Positions 17,393 to 27,018 of a stretch of 64,000 nucleotides of DNA are shown here, in pieces. Position numbers and translations under genes: made by a program. The DNA lies in assembly GCF_029961145.1 (NCBI RefSeq), contig NZ_JASBRG010000007.1, positions 662,155-726,154 of the forward strand, read 5' to 3'. This DNA is from Pinibacter soli (GTDB lineage: Bacteria > Bacteroidota > Bacteroidia > Chitinophagales > Chitinophagaceae). The stretch's first letter is position 1. Every line of letters starts with the position of its first letter. Under the pieces are notes generated by a model. The model was not told the DNA's origin, searched no databases, and worked only from the letters and a program-made list of their open reading frames with translations.

Positions 17393-18099
17393 AATGCATT
17401 ATTGTGGATGATGAGCCGATTGCAAGAATGGGCATCCATCAACTGCTGCAGGAGTATTCAGATATTGAAGTAGTAGGAAGCTTTAACCAGGCAAAAACAG
17501 CTTTATCATTTCTACAATCAAACGAGGTGGATTTAATTTTGTTGGATATTGAGATGAACGGCATGACCGGTATCGAACTGGCCCGCACCCTGGCAACACA
17601 AACAATGCTTATTTTCATTACAGCGCATCCGGAGTACGCAACAGAAAGCTATGAAGTGGATGCGATTGATTATTTGGTGAAACCTATTCACAGCGATAGA
17701 TTTCACAAAGCCATTCGCAAGGCTTTCGACTATCTGAACTTGCTGAAACAGGCGAACAATGCGCCTTCGCTAAATTTTTCAGCAGACTACATTCTTGTTC
17801 GGTCAGAAAGACAATTCGTGAAAATTGAGCATAAAAATATCCTGTTTATCGAAGGGCTCAAAGACTATGTAATTATTCATCTTCCCAACAGTCGCATCAT
17901 TACAAACATGAACCTAAAGACCATTCATGGCAATCTTCCCAACGACATTTTCATCCGCGTAAGCAAATCGTACATTGTAAACAAGAACTATATAAATGCA
18001 TATGACAACAACATTATTAAGATTTTCGACAATGAGATTCCTATTGGCAGCAAATACCTGGATGATTTTAGACAACTGGTTATTGCAAACAAAAAGTAA
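17389..18099 (+). CDS. LytTR-family response regulator
   Basis: 236 residues. Receiver domain about 1-120 with acidic pair DD at 7-8, phospho-acceptor Asp53 in LILLDIEMNG, and lysine in DYLVKPI. A LytTR DNA-binding domain follows (about 130-230, with IEGLKDYVIIHL and FIRVSKSYIVNKNYI). Translationally coupled to the kinase by ATGA overlap. LytTR regulators usually activate nearby transport or peptide genes, so the adjacent TlpA/ABC unit is the first candidate target. Confidence 0.93.
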   Translation: MKCIIVDDEPIARMGIHQLLQEYSDIEVVGSFNQAKTALSFLQSNEVDLILLDIEMNGMTGIELARTLATQTMLIFITAHPEYATESYEVDAIDYLVKPIHSDRFHKAIRKAFDYLNLLKQANNAPSLNFSADYILVRSERQFVKIEHKNILFIEGLKDYVIIHLPNSRIITNMNLKTIHGNLPNDIFIRVSKSYIVNKNYINAYDNNIIKIFDNEIPIGSKYLDDFRQLVIANKK

Positions 18100-18673
18100 C
18101 GATGAAAATGAAATGGCAATGGTAAACAAGCCCAGTTCGAATTCAACCATAGGCACTTTATTATATCATTATTACCAATATTCTACATGCGATTTTGTTT
18201 AGCATACTTCATTTAACAATCAGTTATAAGCAAGGCGAATCCAATTCCGGTTCACCATTGCGTTTAAAGTAAGTCCGCTTATGTCGAATTTATTAGAATT
18301 ACTAAGACATCTAATGTAGTTACAACAAGAAATGAGTGGCAGTATTAAGTATCAGTTTAATCACCACGCAAAATCAAAAATAATATCATATTATCTTCTT
18401 CCATCCAACGACAATTACTGTTCTCTTTCCGGTAAATAGCTTGAACTCTATATCAACTCCAATCTATTGTAACACCAAATTAAAAATTCTCTATGACTAA
18501 AAATATGTCAGGTGACACATTTTTAATGTAAAAAATATGCTATATCATTTCATCGAAAATAAATTACCATTTGAAATGTTACGACCTATTTGATTTCTCA
18601 ATCGTGCCCACACTAGATTTACTCATTTAGGTTTCTGTACACTTAAGAAGGAAAGAGAAGAGAATCCAAGGTT
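18100..18673. other. Gene-free region between convergent units
   Basis: No gene or RNA recognised. The only structured feature is the near-palindrome at 18499-18524, listed separately. The region separates the plus-strand two-component pair from the minus-strand glycosidase run. Confidence 0.55.
18499..18524. terminator. A/T-flanked palindrome, possible bidirectional terminator
   Basis: AAAAATATGTCA (18499-18510) and TGACACATTTTT (18513-18524) are complementary at 11 of 12 positions around GG. The A run on one side and the T run on the other would serve both converging units. The two-base centre means the RNA loop must open some pairs; a protein-binding site is an alternative. Confidence 0.4.
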
Positions 18674-20521
18674 CTATTTAGTCTTTTCCAACAGAACACA
18701 AGCGCCTCCTCCGGGAGCCAAATGCACCGTTATTTCCTGACCATATGAAACAGTAGGATTCGTTACAATGTAACTTTCCTTATTGGTTCTAAAGTCCGCA
18801 TCTTTTCCATCTTCAATGATCGTGGCTTTATACTGTCCTTTATCGATTATTGATAGTGGAATTGAAAGTGTTCTTGCCTCTTCGTTTGTCGCAGCCGCAA
18901 TCAACCATTTGTTATCTGCGGACTTTCTTGCCATTACGATATACTCGCCAATTTCTCCGATTATGGTTTTAGTTTCTTTCCATGGCATTTGTTCTGCACG
19001 TATGAACTTTAAGATTTGCGGATGTTTTAAATAGTTTTCAGGAATGTCCGGGATGATAGTTGCTCCGGAAAATACGATCAGTGTTCTGGCGGCTTCCGCT
19101 GTAATGGTTGAAGGAACAGGTGTGGGATTATCTACCCGGCCTTTTTGCATCATGTCTACTACTCCATTGCTCATATCCAATGGGCCGGCCAGCATGTTTA
19201 CGTAAACAGCAGTCACAAACGTAGATGGCTGAAACACACGATGGGCATCCAACTGCGCATGGCAGTATTCCCTTGTAACAGCGTTTGGCCAGGTACGCAT
19301 TTGTCCGTAAGGATGAACGGGTCCGTCGTGGAAATCCACTAGTAATTTATTCTCAGCGCAAAGTTTTGTAATGAGCTGTGTGTGTTTGTTTTTCTCTTCA
19401 GGGCTCCCATTCATAAATCCATATTTTAGGCCCGCTGCTCCCCATTGACCATACTGCTTAATGGTTTGATCCAGCGGATAGGTTTTACCGCCAACATCGT
19501 TCAGATACAACCATATGCCTATGCCTTTTGCCTTCGCATAATTAAGCAACTGGTGAACCTGTTCTATTTTGCCGCCTTTTAGCGGATCGGAACCTTTGCT
19601 AAACTCTGGGCCATACCAGTCAGCATCCAAAACGAGGCTTTTAATATTATTATCGTCAGCAAAATCAACCATTCTTTTCCATGAAGGCAAAGACATTTCG
19701 TATTTGAATCCATTTGCTTCTGCGCCGTTAATACGCCAATCCCAGACAGCAACGCCAGGTTTAACCCATGAAAAATCCAGATTCTTTGCAGGTTCAGGGT
19801 TTAGCAGTTCTATTAAGTGGGAGTCTACCATTTTACCCGGAGTATTGCCAAACAATACCACGCGCCACGCATTTGCCCGTTTGGAACAGATGGTAAAATT
19901 TGTTGTTCCCTGATTTGCTTTTAGTAGCAAAGGTTCGCCTGATTCCAGGTTTGCTTCATGTATTGCCATATAATGATTGGAATCTGCTTTAATCGTCATT
20001 ACCGGCATGCGAATACCATTGGCATCTTTCAATTTCTCCGGACCTATATTTCTATTTTCTCCATTGTAATACCAGGCGGTGTAGTTACCAGCAAAATTAA
20101 ACTGTGTAAGTTCTTTCTCTGTGTCGGTGCCTTCATACTTGAAAGCAAATCCATCGTTGTAAACTCTTATTCTTATTTTATATAATGCCCCATTAAAAAG
20201 CGCTTCATTGTAATCGTCGGGTACGATGGCTCTCTTTCCCCACACAGGCTTCCACGTTTGCTTAACGTGTTTTAATGAAGATTGCAACCAGTGGAATTTT
20301 CCAACACCATCTAAACCGATAACAGACTGCCTGATCAATTGCTGTCCATTTGCAATAAAACTATACACTACATTGTCATCTGTTTCGTTAACGGCTACTT
20401 TCAATTTTTTGTCAGGGGATGTTATGGTAACACTATGCGGAACCAATTGGCCATATAGTACGGCAAAACATTTTACTGTGCACAAAAAACAGATGAGTAA
20501 CCTTTTCAAAAAAAAATTCAT
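18674..20521 (-). CDS. Glycoside hydrolase family 97 (alpha-glucosidase/alpha-galactosidase type)
   Basis: 615 residues from the ATG at 20521, which begins a signal peptide (MNFFLKRLLICFLCTVK); 16 extra codons upstream are possible but unlikely. The order is an N-terminal beta-sandwich (about 30-270, SITSPDKKLKVAV-like), a central TIM barrel (about 280-540, with LVLDADWYG, GAAGLKYGFMNGS and LVDFHDGPVHPYG) and a C-terminal beta domain. GH97 enzymes are calcium-dependent periplasmic alpha-glucosidases or alpha-galactosidases; the sequence alone does not settle which. In xylan-degrading relatives GH97 removes alpha-galactosyl decorations. Last gene of the long glycosidase run, 151 bases after GH95. 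Confidence 0.88.
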   Translation of the reverse strand: MNFFLKRLLICFLCTVKCFAVLYGQLVPHSVTITSPDKKLKVAVNETDDNVVYSFIANGQQLIRQSVIGLDGVGKFHWLQSSLKHVKQTWKPVWGKRAIVPDDYNEALFNGALYKIRIRVYNDGFAFKYEGTDTEKELTQFNFAGNYTAWYYNGENRNIGPEKLKDANGIRMPVMTIKADSNHYMAIHEANLESGEPLLLKANQGTTNFTICSKRANAWRVVLFGNTPGKMVDSHLIELLNPEPAKNLDFSWVKPGVAVWDWRINGAEANGFKYEMSLPSWKRMVDFADDNNIKSLVLDADWYGPEFSKGSDPLKGGKIEQVHQLLNYAKAKGIGIWLYLNDVGGKTYPLDQTIKQYGQWGAAGLKYGFMNGSPEEKNKHTQLITKLCAENKLLVDFHDGPVHPYGQMRTWPNAVTREYCHAQLDAHRVFQPSTFVTAVYVNMLAGPLDMSNGVVDMMQKGRVDNPTPVPSTITAEAARTLIVFSGATIIPDIPENYLKHPQILKFIRAEQMPWKETKTIIGEIGEYIVMARKSADNKWLIAAATNEEARTLSIPLSIIDKGQYKATIIEDGKDADFRTNKESYIVTNPTVSYGQEITVHLAPGGGACVLLEKTK

Positions 20522-20672
20522 TTGACTATCAATAGATTTAATTAATTCTTTTGCGAGCCCAAATTTCAAAAGAGGCCCGGTTACGCACCACCATATGCCG
20601 GGCCCATGAACTGCTCATTTTTAGAGCCTCTTTATCAGAAGAACAGGCTTTTATCTGTGCCTGCACTGATAT

Positions 20673-23150
20673 TTATTTTGCAATCAGCTCGTATGTTTTA
20701 CCGGGCTGCGTGGAAATATCGTATAAAAAGGTTTGCTTCAATACTGGCATTGTAACGTTGGCTTCTGATGACATAACCGGTTCCAGCGTCTTCTCTGTCT
20801 TATAAAAAAAATTAGCATTGTCGCCAACCGCAGTCTTTAATGCTTCTCCATTATTTAGCTGCATTATCACCGGAACCCTCACACGAAGATTACCTCCTAT
20901 TGTTGATTTGATCGAGACTCTTATTGGCTTCCCGTTCTTCCATTCCATACGCACAATTTCAAAACCACCTCTCGCACGAAGACCGGTAATGCTTCCGTTT
21001 AGCCATGCATCCGGTAACGCAGGCAATAAATGAATGGCACCGTCTGCGCTTTGTATCAGCATTTCAGTAATGCCGGATGTACAACCGAAGTTGCCATCTA
21101 TTTGAAACGGAGGATGTGCATCGAAAAGATTGTTGTAAGTTCCTCCACCTCCTTCATTGGTACCAACTGGCGTCAGTTGGTTTTTGATGAGCTGGTATGC
21201 GTGATTACCATCGAGCATACGTGCCCACCAATTAACCTTCCAACCCATGCTCCATCCGGTAGATATATCGCCGCGTTGAATGAGCGTGTTCTTCGCCGCG
21301 CTGTATAACTCTGGCGTACGAAACCCAGATATTTGATTGGAAGGAAATAATCCATACAAATGTGAAATGTGACGATGATTGTCTTTAGGTTCATCAATGT
21401 CATCCAGCCATTCCTGCAACTGACCATGCCTGCCTATATGCATGGGCGGCAGTCGCTTTCGCAGCGTACGAAGCGTATCCGCAAAGGCAACATCCTTGCC
21501 TAAAATTTCCGCTGCATTGATTGCGTTTGAAAACACATCAAAAACAATTTGGTTCGTCATCGTTACGCCCGCGTCAAGCGACGAACCTTCATGTACAGCA
21601 GGTGCATTTTCGGGCGACATGTCGGGACAAACAACCAGCCAGTGATATTTTGGATGCTCCACTAAAAAGTCAGCGTAAAACATTGCGGTTCCTTTTAGTA
21701 TGTCATAAACATCTGACAAGAATTTTTTATCGCCACTGTACTCATAGTGTTCCCACAAGTGCTGACTTGTCCAGCCACCACCGTTGTTCCATATACCCCA
21801 GAAAGCACCATCTACAGCACCTGTACACCGCCATATATCTGTATTGTGATGCGCCATCCAACCCCTTGCGCCATACATGTCGCGAGCTGTTTGCTTTCCT
21901 GTTGCTGCCATCTCTTTCACCATTTTCAGGAACGGCTCGTGTAGTTCTGCAAGATTTGTTCTTTCGGCTGGCCAATAGTTCATTTCTGCATTGATGTTGA
22001 TCGTGTACTTGCTATCCCAGGGAGGAAATAATTTATTGTTCCATATTCCCTGCAAGTTGGCTGGCTGTCCTCCAGGTTGCGAAGAAGAGATCAAAAGGTA
22101 ACGACCATATTGATAGTACAGCGTAACAAGTGCCGGATCATCGTTGTTGGCAAATGATTTCAAACGTTGGTCTGTCGGAAGCTTTGCTGCAGCTGTATTG
22201 CCAAGGTCAAGTTTAACCCTGTTAAAATATTGCTGGTAAGCTGCAACATGCTCTTTACAAATTTGTACAAATGTTTTGTTGATTGCTTTATTGAGATAAG
22301 CAGAGGCTCTTTCATTTTCGTTTCCGCTCAAATCGTTATAGCTATTGAAATTGGTAGCAATGGAAATATAAATCGTTGCTTCGTCAGCACCTTTTACAAC
22401 TATGGAAGTATCTGCAAGCGTCAGAACGCCACCCTTTGTTTTTATCTGAGCAATTCCTTTGTATTTCACCATTCCTTTTACGCCTTCATGGTCAATGGTT
22501 GTTCCCGAAATACTTAGCTGCGCGGGATTTTCCGCTTTCACAACAGCGCCTGGCATCGCCGCCTTATAGTTTGCCGTAAAGAAAAGACCGTGTGATTTAT
22601 TTGCAGTAAGATGTATTACTATCACCCGGTCCGGCAATGAGGCAATTGCCTGTCTTGTGTACACCACATCACCTACTTTGTAAGTGGTAGTTGCAATTGC
22701 TTTTTCAATATCAAGTTCGCGGCTGTAATTTGAAAACTGTTCATGCCCATCAAAATGTAATTGCAGGTTGCCCACCGGCTCAAACATTTGCCCTTGCGAT
22801 TTTTTACTAACAATCACTTTGTTTGCAAGTTTTTCCGCTTCTTTTTGTTTGCCATCAAATATCAACCGACGCATTGCTGCTAATGAATCGAGACATAATG
22901 AATTGTCATTACGATTAGGACCACCGCTCCAAACAGTATGTTCATTGAGTTGAATAATATCGGTAGAAACATTTCCGTATACCATTCCCCCCAATCTACC
23001 GTTTCCTATGGGCAAAGCATTTTCCCATACGTCGCCGGATGGATGATCATACCAAAGCCTTAACCTGTTGTCGTTCTGAGCGGTGACGCTATTTAGCTGA
23101 ACGGCCAAAATACCAATGAGAATTACTTTGAAAACAGATGCAAACTTCAT
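20673..23150 (-). CDS. Glycoside hydrolase family 95 (alpha-L-fucosidase or alpha-L-galactosidase)
   Basis: 825 residues with a signal peptide (about 1-24). The N-terminal beta domain opens with the GH95 hallmark [20 protein letters not shown] then RLGGMVYG. The (alpha/alpha)6 barrel contains [24 protein letters not shown] and, near the end, [16 protein letters not shown]95 enzymes are inverting alpha-1,2-L-fucosidases, and some in xylan loci cleave L-galactose instead. The xylan context here favours action on xylan side-chain caps, but xyloglucan fucose cannot be excluded. Probably periplasmic. Confidence 0.92.
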   Translation of the reverse strand: MKFASVFKVILIGILAVQLNSVTAQNDNRLRLWYDHPSGDVWENALPIGNGRLGGMVYGNVSTDIIQLNEHTVWSGGPNRNDNSLCLDSLAAMRRLIFDGKQKEAEKLANKVIVSKKSQGQMFEPVGNLQLHFDGHEQFSNYSRELDIEKAIATTTYKVGDVVYTRQAIASLPDRVIVIHLTANKSHGLFFTANYKAAMPGAVVKAENPAQLSISGTTIDHEGVKGMVKYKGIAQIKTKGGVLTLADTSIVVKGADEATIYISIATNFNSYNDLSGNENERASAYLNKAINKTFVQICKEHVAAYQQYFNRVKLDLGNTAAAKLPTDQRLKSFANNDDPALVTLYYQYGRYLLISSSQPGGQPANLQGIWNNKLFPPWDSKYTININAEMNYWPAERTNLAELHEPFLKMVKEMAATGKQTARDMYGARGWMAHHNTDIWRCTGAVDGAFWGIWNNGGGWTSQHLWEHYEYSGDKKFLSDVYDILKGTAMFYADFLVEHPKYHWLVVCPDMSPENAPAVHEGSSLDAGVTMTNQIVFDVFSNAINAAEILGKDVAFADTLRTLRKRLPPMHIGRHGQLQEWLDDIDEPKDNHRHISHLYGLFPSNQISGFRTPELYSAAKNTLIQRGDISTGWSMGWKVNWWARMLDGNHAYQLIKNQLTPVGTNEGGGGTYNNLFDAHPPFQIDGNFGCTSGITEMLIQSADGAIHLLPALPDAWLNGSITGLRARGGFEIVRMEWKNGKPIRVSIKSTIGGNLRVRVPVIMQLNNGEALKTAVGDNANFFYKTEKTLEPVMSSEANVTMPVLKQTFLYDISTQPGKTYELIAK

Positions 23151-23215
23151 CGTTAGTTTTGGATTTACTGTCGTTTATTGCTTAATAAAAAGGTGATCAA
23201 TTCAACTACTACGGG

Positions 23216-24253
23216 TTATTGTCTATACGGATTCAATGTCTGAATCGTTCCGTCTGTATTGTGTTGCAGCTTTGCCACTTTTACACTTCTAAGATGAGTA
23301 ACACCTTTTGAAAGAGAAGAGTCATGGTAGAACAAATACCATTCACCGTTATATTCAGTAATCGAATGGTGAGTGGTCCACCCCACTACAGGATTTAACA
23401 CAACACCTTTGTATGTGAAAGGTCCGTAAGGATTGTCTCCTATTGCATAACATATAAAATGCGTGTCGCCAGTTGAATAAGAAAAATAGTATTTGCCATT
23501 ATATTTGTGCATCCATGAGGCCTCAAAAAATCTTCTGTTGTTATCACCCTGCAACAGCGCTTTGCCGCTTTCATCTACAATCAGTACGTCTTTGGAAGCT
23601 TCAGCAAACTCAAGCAAGTCATCGGTGAGCTTTGCGACTTTAGCGCAAAGCGCAGGCTCGTTATCTGCAGGTAAATGAGCAAAAGGACTTTCCGGTTGTG
23701 AAGCTTCGAATGTTTCTTTTCTCCAGCGCTGCAACTGACCGCCCCAAATACCTCCAAAATACATGTAATAACTTCCGTCGGCATCTTTAAATACGGCAGG
23801 ATCAATGGAGAAACTGTTTGCGATCGGATCAGCTTGTGCAGTAAATGGTCCTGAAGGCGACTCACTAACTGCAACGCCTATTCGAAAAATGCCTTGCTTA
23901 TCTTTCGCGGGAAAGAAGAGATAATATCGTCCGTCCTTTTCGTTGGCGTCCGGTGCCCACATTTGTTTATCGGCCCAGGGTACATCTTTTACATTCAATG
24001 CTACGCCGTGGTCGGTTGCGTTTCCATCCGGCGCCTCCATCGATAGCACATGATAGTCCTCCATGGCAAAGTGACTGCCCAAATCATCAAACGCATCACC
24101 CGCGTCGATATCATGAGATGGATAGATGTATATCTTTCCGTTAAATACATGTGCCGAAGGATCAGCGGTGTAAATATGTTCTACAACTGGTGCAGAAATA
24201 GCATTCTGATTCAATGCTTCGAAATCAATGTGTGCGGTACTATCTTCAGGCAT
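23216..24253 (-). CDS. Cytoplasmic GH43 beta-xylosidase/arabinofuranosidase
   Basis: 345 residues, a single five-bladed beta-propeller with no signal peptide, so it should act in the cytoplasm. The three GH43 acidic residues lie in YTADPSAHVF (general base), SIDPAVFKDADG (pKa modulator) and RFFEASWMHKYNG (acid). The TTHHSITEYNGEWYLFYHD segment supplies the metal-binding histidine region. It begins two bases after the symporter stop, so the two are translationally linked: oligosaccharides imported by the symporter would be cleaved here. It resembles the exported GH43-CBM6 at 29147-30493 in its opening blade. Confidence 0.9.
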   Translation of the reverse strand: MPEDSTAHIDFEALNQNAISAPVVEHIYTADPSAHVFNGKIYIYPSHDIDAGDAFDDLGSHFAMEDYHVLSMEAPDGNATDHGVALNVKDVPWADKQMWAPDANEKDGRYYLFFPAKDKQGIFRIGVAVSESPSGPFTAQADPIANSFSIDPAVFKDADGSYYMYFGGIWGGQLQRWRKETFEASQPESPFAHLPADNEPALCAKVAKLTDDLLEFAEASKDVLIVDESGKALLQGDNNRRFFEASWMHKYNGKYYFSYSTGDTHFICYAIGDNPYGPFTYKGVVLNPVVGWTTHHSITEYNGEWYLFYHDSSLSKGVTHLRSVKVAKLQHNTDGTIQTLNPYRQ

Positions 24254-24255
24254 GA

Positions 24256-25755
24256 CTATGCGGTTTGAGGTTCTTTAATTTTGTTTCTTCTTTGTTTCAA
24301 TGCATCTTCAATTTCCAGTTCCATTTTTTTGTTTAACCGGTAACCTAAAAGCAACAGTGCGGCAGCAATGAAAATTAGTCCGGGAATGACACTCACCAGC
24401 AATTTAATTCCATTGGTAGCTGCAGCAGTTTGCGATGCAGCATCTGCATCGTATCCGAAAATACTGAGTAGCCATGCAGACAAGGCGCCTCCTACACTCA
24501 GGCCAACTTTCAATCCAAAGATCATGGCAGAAAATATAATGGCTGTTGCGCGGCGATTGTTTTTCCATTCGCTATAATCTGCTACATCGGCAATCATGGC
24601 CCACAATAACGGAATGGTTATACCATAAATAAATCCATGCAATGTTTGTGTAACAAATACCGCCATAACTGCCGTTTGATTATAGAAGTAAATCGCGATC
24701 AGGCAAAGCGCAGACAACGCGAGAAAAACGGAGAAAACATTTCTTTTACCAAATTTGTCGGCAAATGGTTTTGAAAACGAAATGCCCACTATCATCGCAA
24801 TGGTGCTGAAGGCACTGGTGAAGCTGGAGGCAGCATAAGGCGCGCTTCCCGGTTTTTGAAATTCTTCAAACGCAGCAGGATTAAAAATATGACTGAGTCC
24901 GCTAATGATTTTATTGAATCCAACCTTGTCCAAAAAAGCAACCTGGCTTTGCTCGCTTAAATAGTATTTGAAGTAAAATATGTTCATGCCACCCTTTATC
25001 GCAAGCGTAATAAAAACGAGAATAGTTACGGCAAGCATAATCAACCAGGGTTTGTTTTTAACGAGGTCCTGCAGATCTTGTTTAACAGGCGTTTTCTCTT
25101 CTTGTGGAGGATGTATTCTTTCTTTTGTTGTAAGAAATGTAATGATAAAACACACGACACCAGTAATGGCAAACATCATCATTACTTTTTCAAATCCTTC
25201 TTGTTTTTGTTCAGGCCCGACTCCGTGTCCTAATGATAATACAAGCGGCAATAACAAAACCTGGACAACGAACTGTGCCACCATCACCGCAACAAAGCGA
25301 TAAGAAGACAATGAATTACGTTCTTTCATGTCTCCTGTGAGTACACCACTCAATGCAGAATACGGTAGATTGTTGGCAGAATATACAACAACCAGCAAGA
25401 GGTAAGTAATGAACGCGTAGGCCACTTTTCCTCCTTCAGAAAAATCGGGTGTTGAAAATGCTGCGAGTGATATCACACCAAACGGTATGGCTGTCCACAA
25501 TACCCAGGGACGAAACTTGCCCCATCTTGTTTGTGTACGATCTGCAATGGCGCCCATCACGAGGTTAAAACAGGCACCAATGATGCCACCTATCAGCATC
25601 ACCATACTCGCTTTGCCCGGTGGAATCTTATAAATATCTGTGTAAAAGAAAGCGAGAAAAGCCATCAATGTTTGAAAGATCAGGTTGGCCGCGAGATCTC
25701 CTAAGCTGTATCCTATTTTTTCAAGGACAGACAATCGTTGGGATGAATTTTTCAT
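24256..25755 (-). CDS. GPH-family sugar:cation symporter (XynP/MelB type)
   Basis: 499 residues with twelve predicted transmembrane helices, a glycoside-pentoside-hexuronide transporter of the major facilitator superfamily. Diagnostic stretches include EKIGYSLGDLAANLIFQ at the N-terminus, the loop ADRTQTRWGKFRPWVL between helices 2 and 3, and MIADVADYSEWKNNRRATA before the last helices. It has a longer central loop than usual (about 270-315, between the two halves). Family members carry xylosides, melibiose or glucuronides with Na+ or H+. Placement beside a cytoplasmic GH43 and xylanases points to xylo-oligosaccharides or xylobiose across the inner membrane. Confidence 0.92.
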   Translation of the reverse strand: MKNSSQRLSVLEKIGYSLGDLAANLIFQTLMAFLAFFYTDIYKIPPGKASMVMLIGGIIGACFNLVMGAIADRTQTRWGKFRPWVLWTAIPFGVISLAAFSTPDFSEGGKVAYAFITYLLLVVVYSANNLPYSALSGVLTGDMKERNSLSSYRFVAVMVAQFVVQVLLLPLVLSLGHGVGPEQKQEGFEKVMMMFAITGVVCFIITFLTTKERIHPPQEEKTPVKQDLQDLVKNKPWLIMLAVTILVFITLAIKGGMNIFYFKYYLSEQSQVAFLDKVGFNKIISGLSHIFNPAAFEEFQKPGSAPYAASSFTSAFSTIAMIVGISFSKPFADKFGKRNVFSVFLALSALCLIAIYFYNQTAVMAVFVTQTLHGFIYGITIPLLWAMIADVADYSEWKNNRRATAIIFSAMIFGLKVGLSVGGALSAWLLSIFGYDADAASQTAAATNGIKLLVSVIPGLIFIAAALLLLGYRLNKKMELEIEDALKQRRNKIKEPQTA

Positions 25756-25780
25756 TTGGGGTTAAATTGAGTATTAAATA

Positions 25781-26911
25781 TCAGCTTTTTGTTTTGGATT
25801 CTATCACTTTGTAATAGGCTAGTTTTGGTGCAAATTGTCTGTCAAATAGTAATGGGTAGTTGGTACGACCTCTTACAGGCCAGTTATTCAACCAGGACTG
25901 GCCATCATTAACACCCCAAAAAGTTACGCGACCAATCTTGTCTTTGTGTTTTAAAAACAGCTTAAACAATTGCTCATAGTCGCTGGCAAGTTGTTGCTGC
26001 ATTGAGTCTGGAAGTCCCGCCGCAAAAGGATTATACTGCGCATTGTAAGCCGCAGTCTGGTTAACATCAGCGGTGTTGCCATTTAACGGATTGGGCAATA
26101 CACTCAGGTCAAGCTCTGTAAACATCACTTTGATACCGAGTGCACCAAATTCCACGATACTTTTTTCAATTTCATCAAATGGCACATGCCCTGCTCTCCA
26201 ATGGCCTTGTATACCAATGCCATCTATCCGCACGCCAGCTGCTTGTATTTTTTGCACCACTGCAACGGCTCCTGCTCTTTTCTTTGGTTGCTCAATGTTG
26301 TAATCGTTATAATAAAGCTGTGTATGAGGAGCCGCTTGCTGTGCCAGGCGAAATGCATCGACAATGTAATCATCCCCCAGCTTTTGCAAAAAGATAGATT
26401 TGCGAAGTGTACCATCTTCATTCAACGCTTCGTTAACAACATCCCATGAATACACTTTGCCATCATAGCGTGAAGCCAATGTATTAATGTGCTCTGTAAA
26501 AAACTGACGCACAGAATCGGCGCTTTGCAATCTGCGCACATAAGCAGGCAACTGGCTGTGCCAGATAAGTGTGTGGGCATTCACACGAATATTATTAGCT
26601 GTTGCATAAGCAACCAACTTATCTGCAAGACCAAAATTATACGTTCCCCATTGCGGATGTATCTCCTCTGCCTTCATAATATTTTCCGGCGTAACCGCGT
26701 CAAACTGTTTTGGGATCAGCGCAGCGGCTTTTGTATCCCGCTGTTCAATTTGTGGGGTATTCATGGCAGTGCCTATGAGGAAATCATCTTTGAATGTATT
26801 TCTGAGGGTTGCTGCCTCAGTTGTCTTCTTCGGTTGCTTGCTAACTGAGCAATTTACCAAAATGATTCCCATTGCAAACAGCAAACCTATTCGTAACGAT
26901 TGATGTATCAT
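25781..26911 (-). CDS. GH10 endo-1,4-beta-xylanase, lipoprotein
   Basis: 376 residues. The signal peptide ends in a lipobox LVNC with the lipidated cysteine at about 21, so the enzyme should be membrane anchored, possibly on the surface. The TIM barrel covers about 40-370. The acid/base Glu161 is in WDVVNEAL, the nucleophile Glu266 is in FTELDLS, and the substrate-binding segments HTLIWHSQ and YYNDYN are intact. It makes internal cuts in the xylan backbone. It lies between GH67 and the symporter, matching the flow of cutting, trimming and uptake. Confidence 0.95.
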   Translation of the reverse strand: MIHQSLRIGLLFAMGIILVNCSVSKQPKKTTEAATLRNTFKDDFLIGTAMNTPQIEQRDTKAAALIPKQFDAVTPENIMKAEEIHPQWGTYNFGLADKLVAYATANNIRVNAHTLIWHSQLPAYVRRLQSADSVRQFFTEHINTLASRYDGKVYSWDVVNEALNEDGTLRKSIFLQKLGDDYIVDAFRLAQQAAPHTQLYYNDYNIEQPKKRAGAVAVVQKIQAAGVRIDGIGIQGHWRAGHVPFDEIEKSIVEFGALGIKVMFTELDLSVLPNPLNGNTADVNQTAAYNAQYNPFAAGLPDSMQQQLASDYEQLFKLFLKHKDKIGRVTFWGVNDGQSWLNNWPVRGRTNYPLLFDRQFAPKLAYYKVIESKTKS

Positions 26912-26942
26912 ATAAAAAATGTTGGTTGAGTTTTAATAGACG

Positions 26943-27018
26943 GGAACGCTGATTTTCATGATTGTCATGATTTATTATGATTTCAAAAAAGGAGATCATA
27001 GTATCGTCCTAGTGTTCC
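26943..27018. repeat. Intercistronic repeat with three ATGATT words inside an inverted repeat
   Basis: CATGATT (26957-26963), CATGATT (26966-26972) and TATGATT (26976-26982) recur with periods of 9-10 bases. The outer arms GGAACGCT (26943-26950) and AGTGTTCC (27011-27018) are complementary except for one wobble position; the right arm overlaps the GH67 stop codon. It resembles dispersed intergenic repeats seen in this bacterial group. It may affect message stability between GH67 and GH10. Confidence 0.4.

Noticed and set aside
18674-20521. Loss of catalytic residue in GH97 (KYGFM where some relatives have KxDFM)
   Set aside because: GH97 has inverting and retaining branches with different catalytic residues, and this pattern cannot be called a loss without an alignment.
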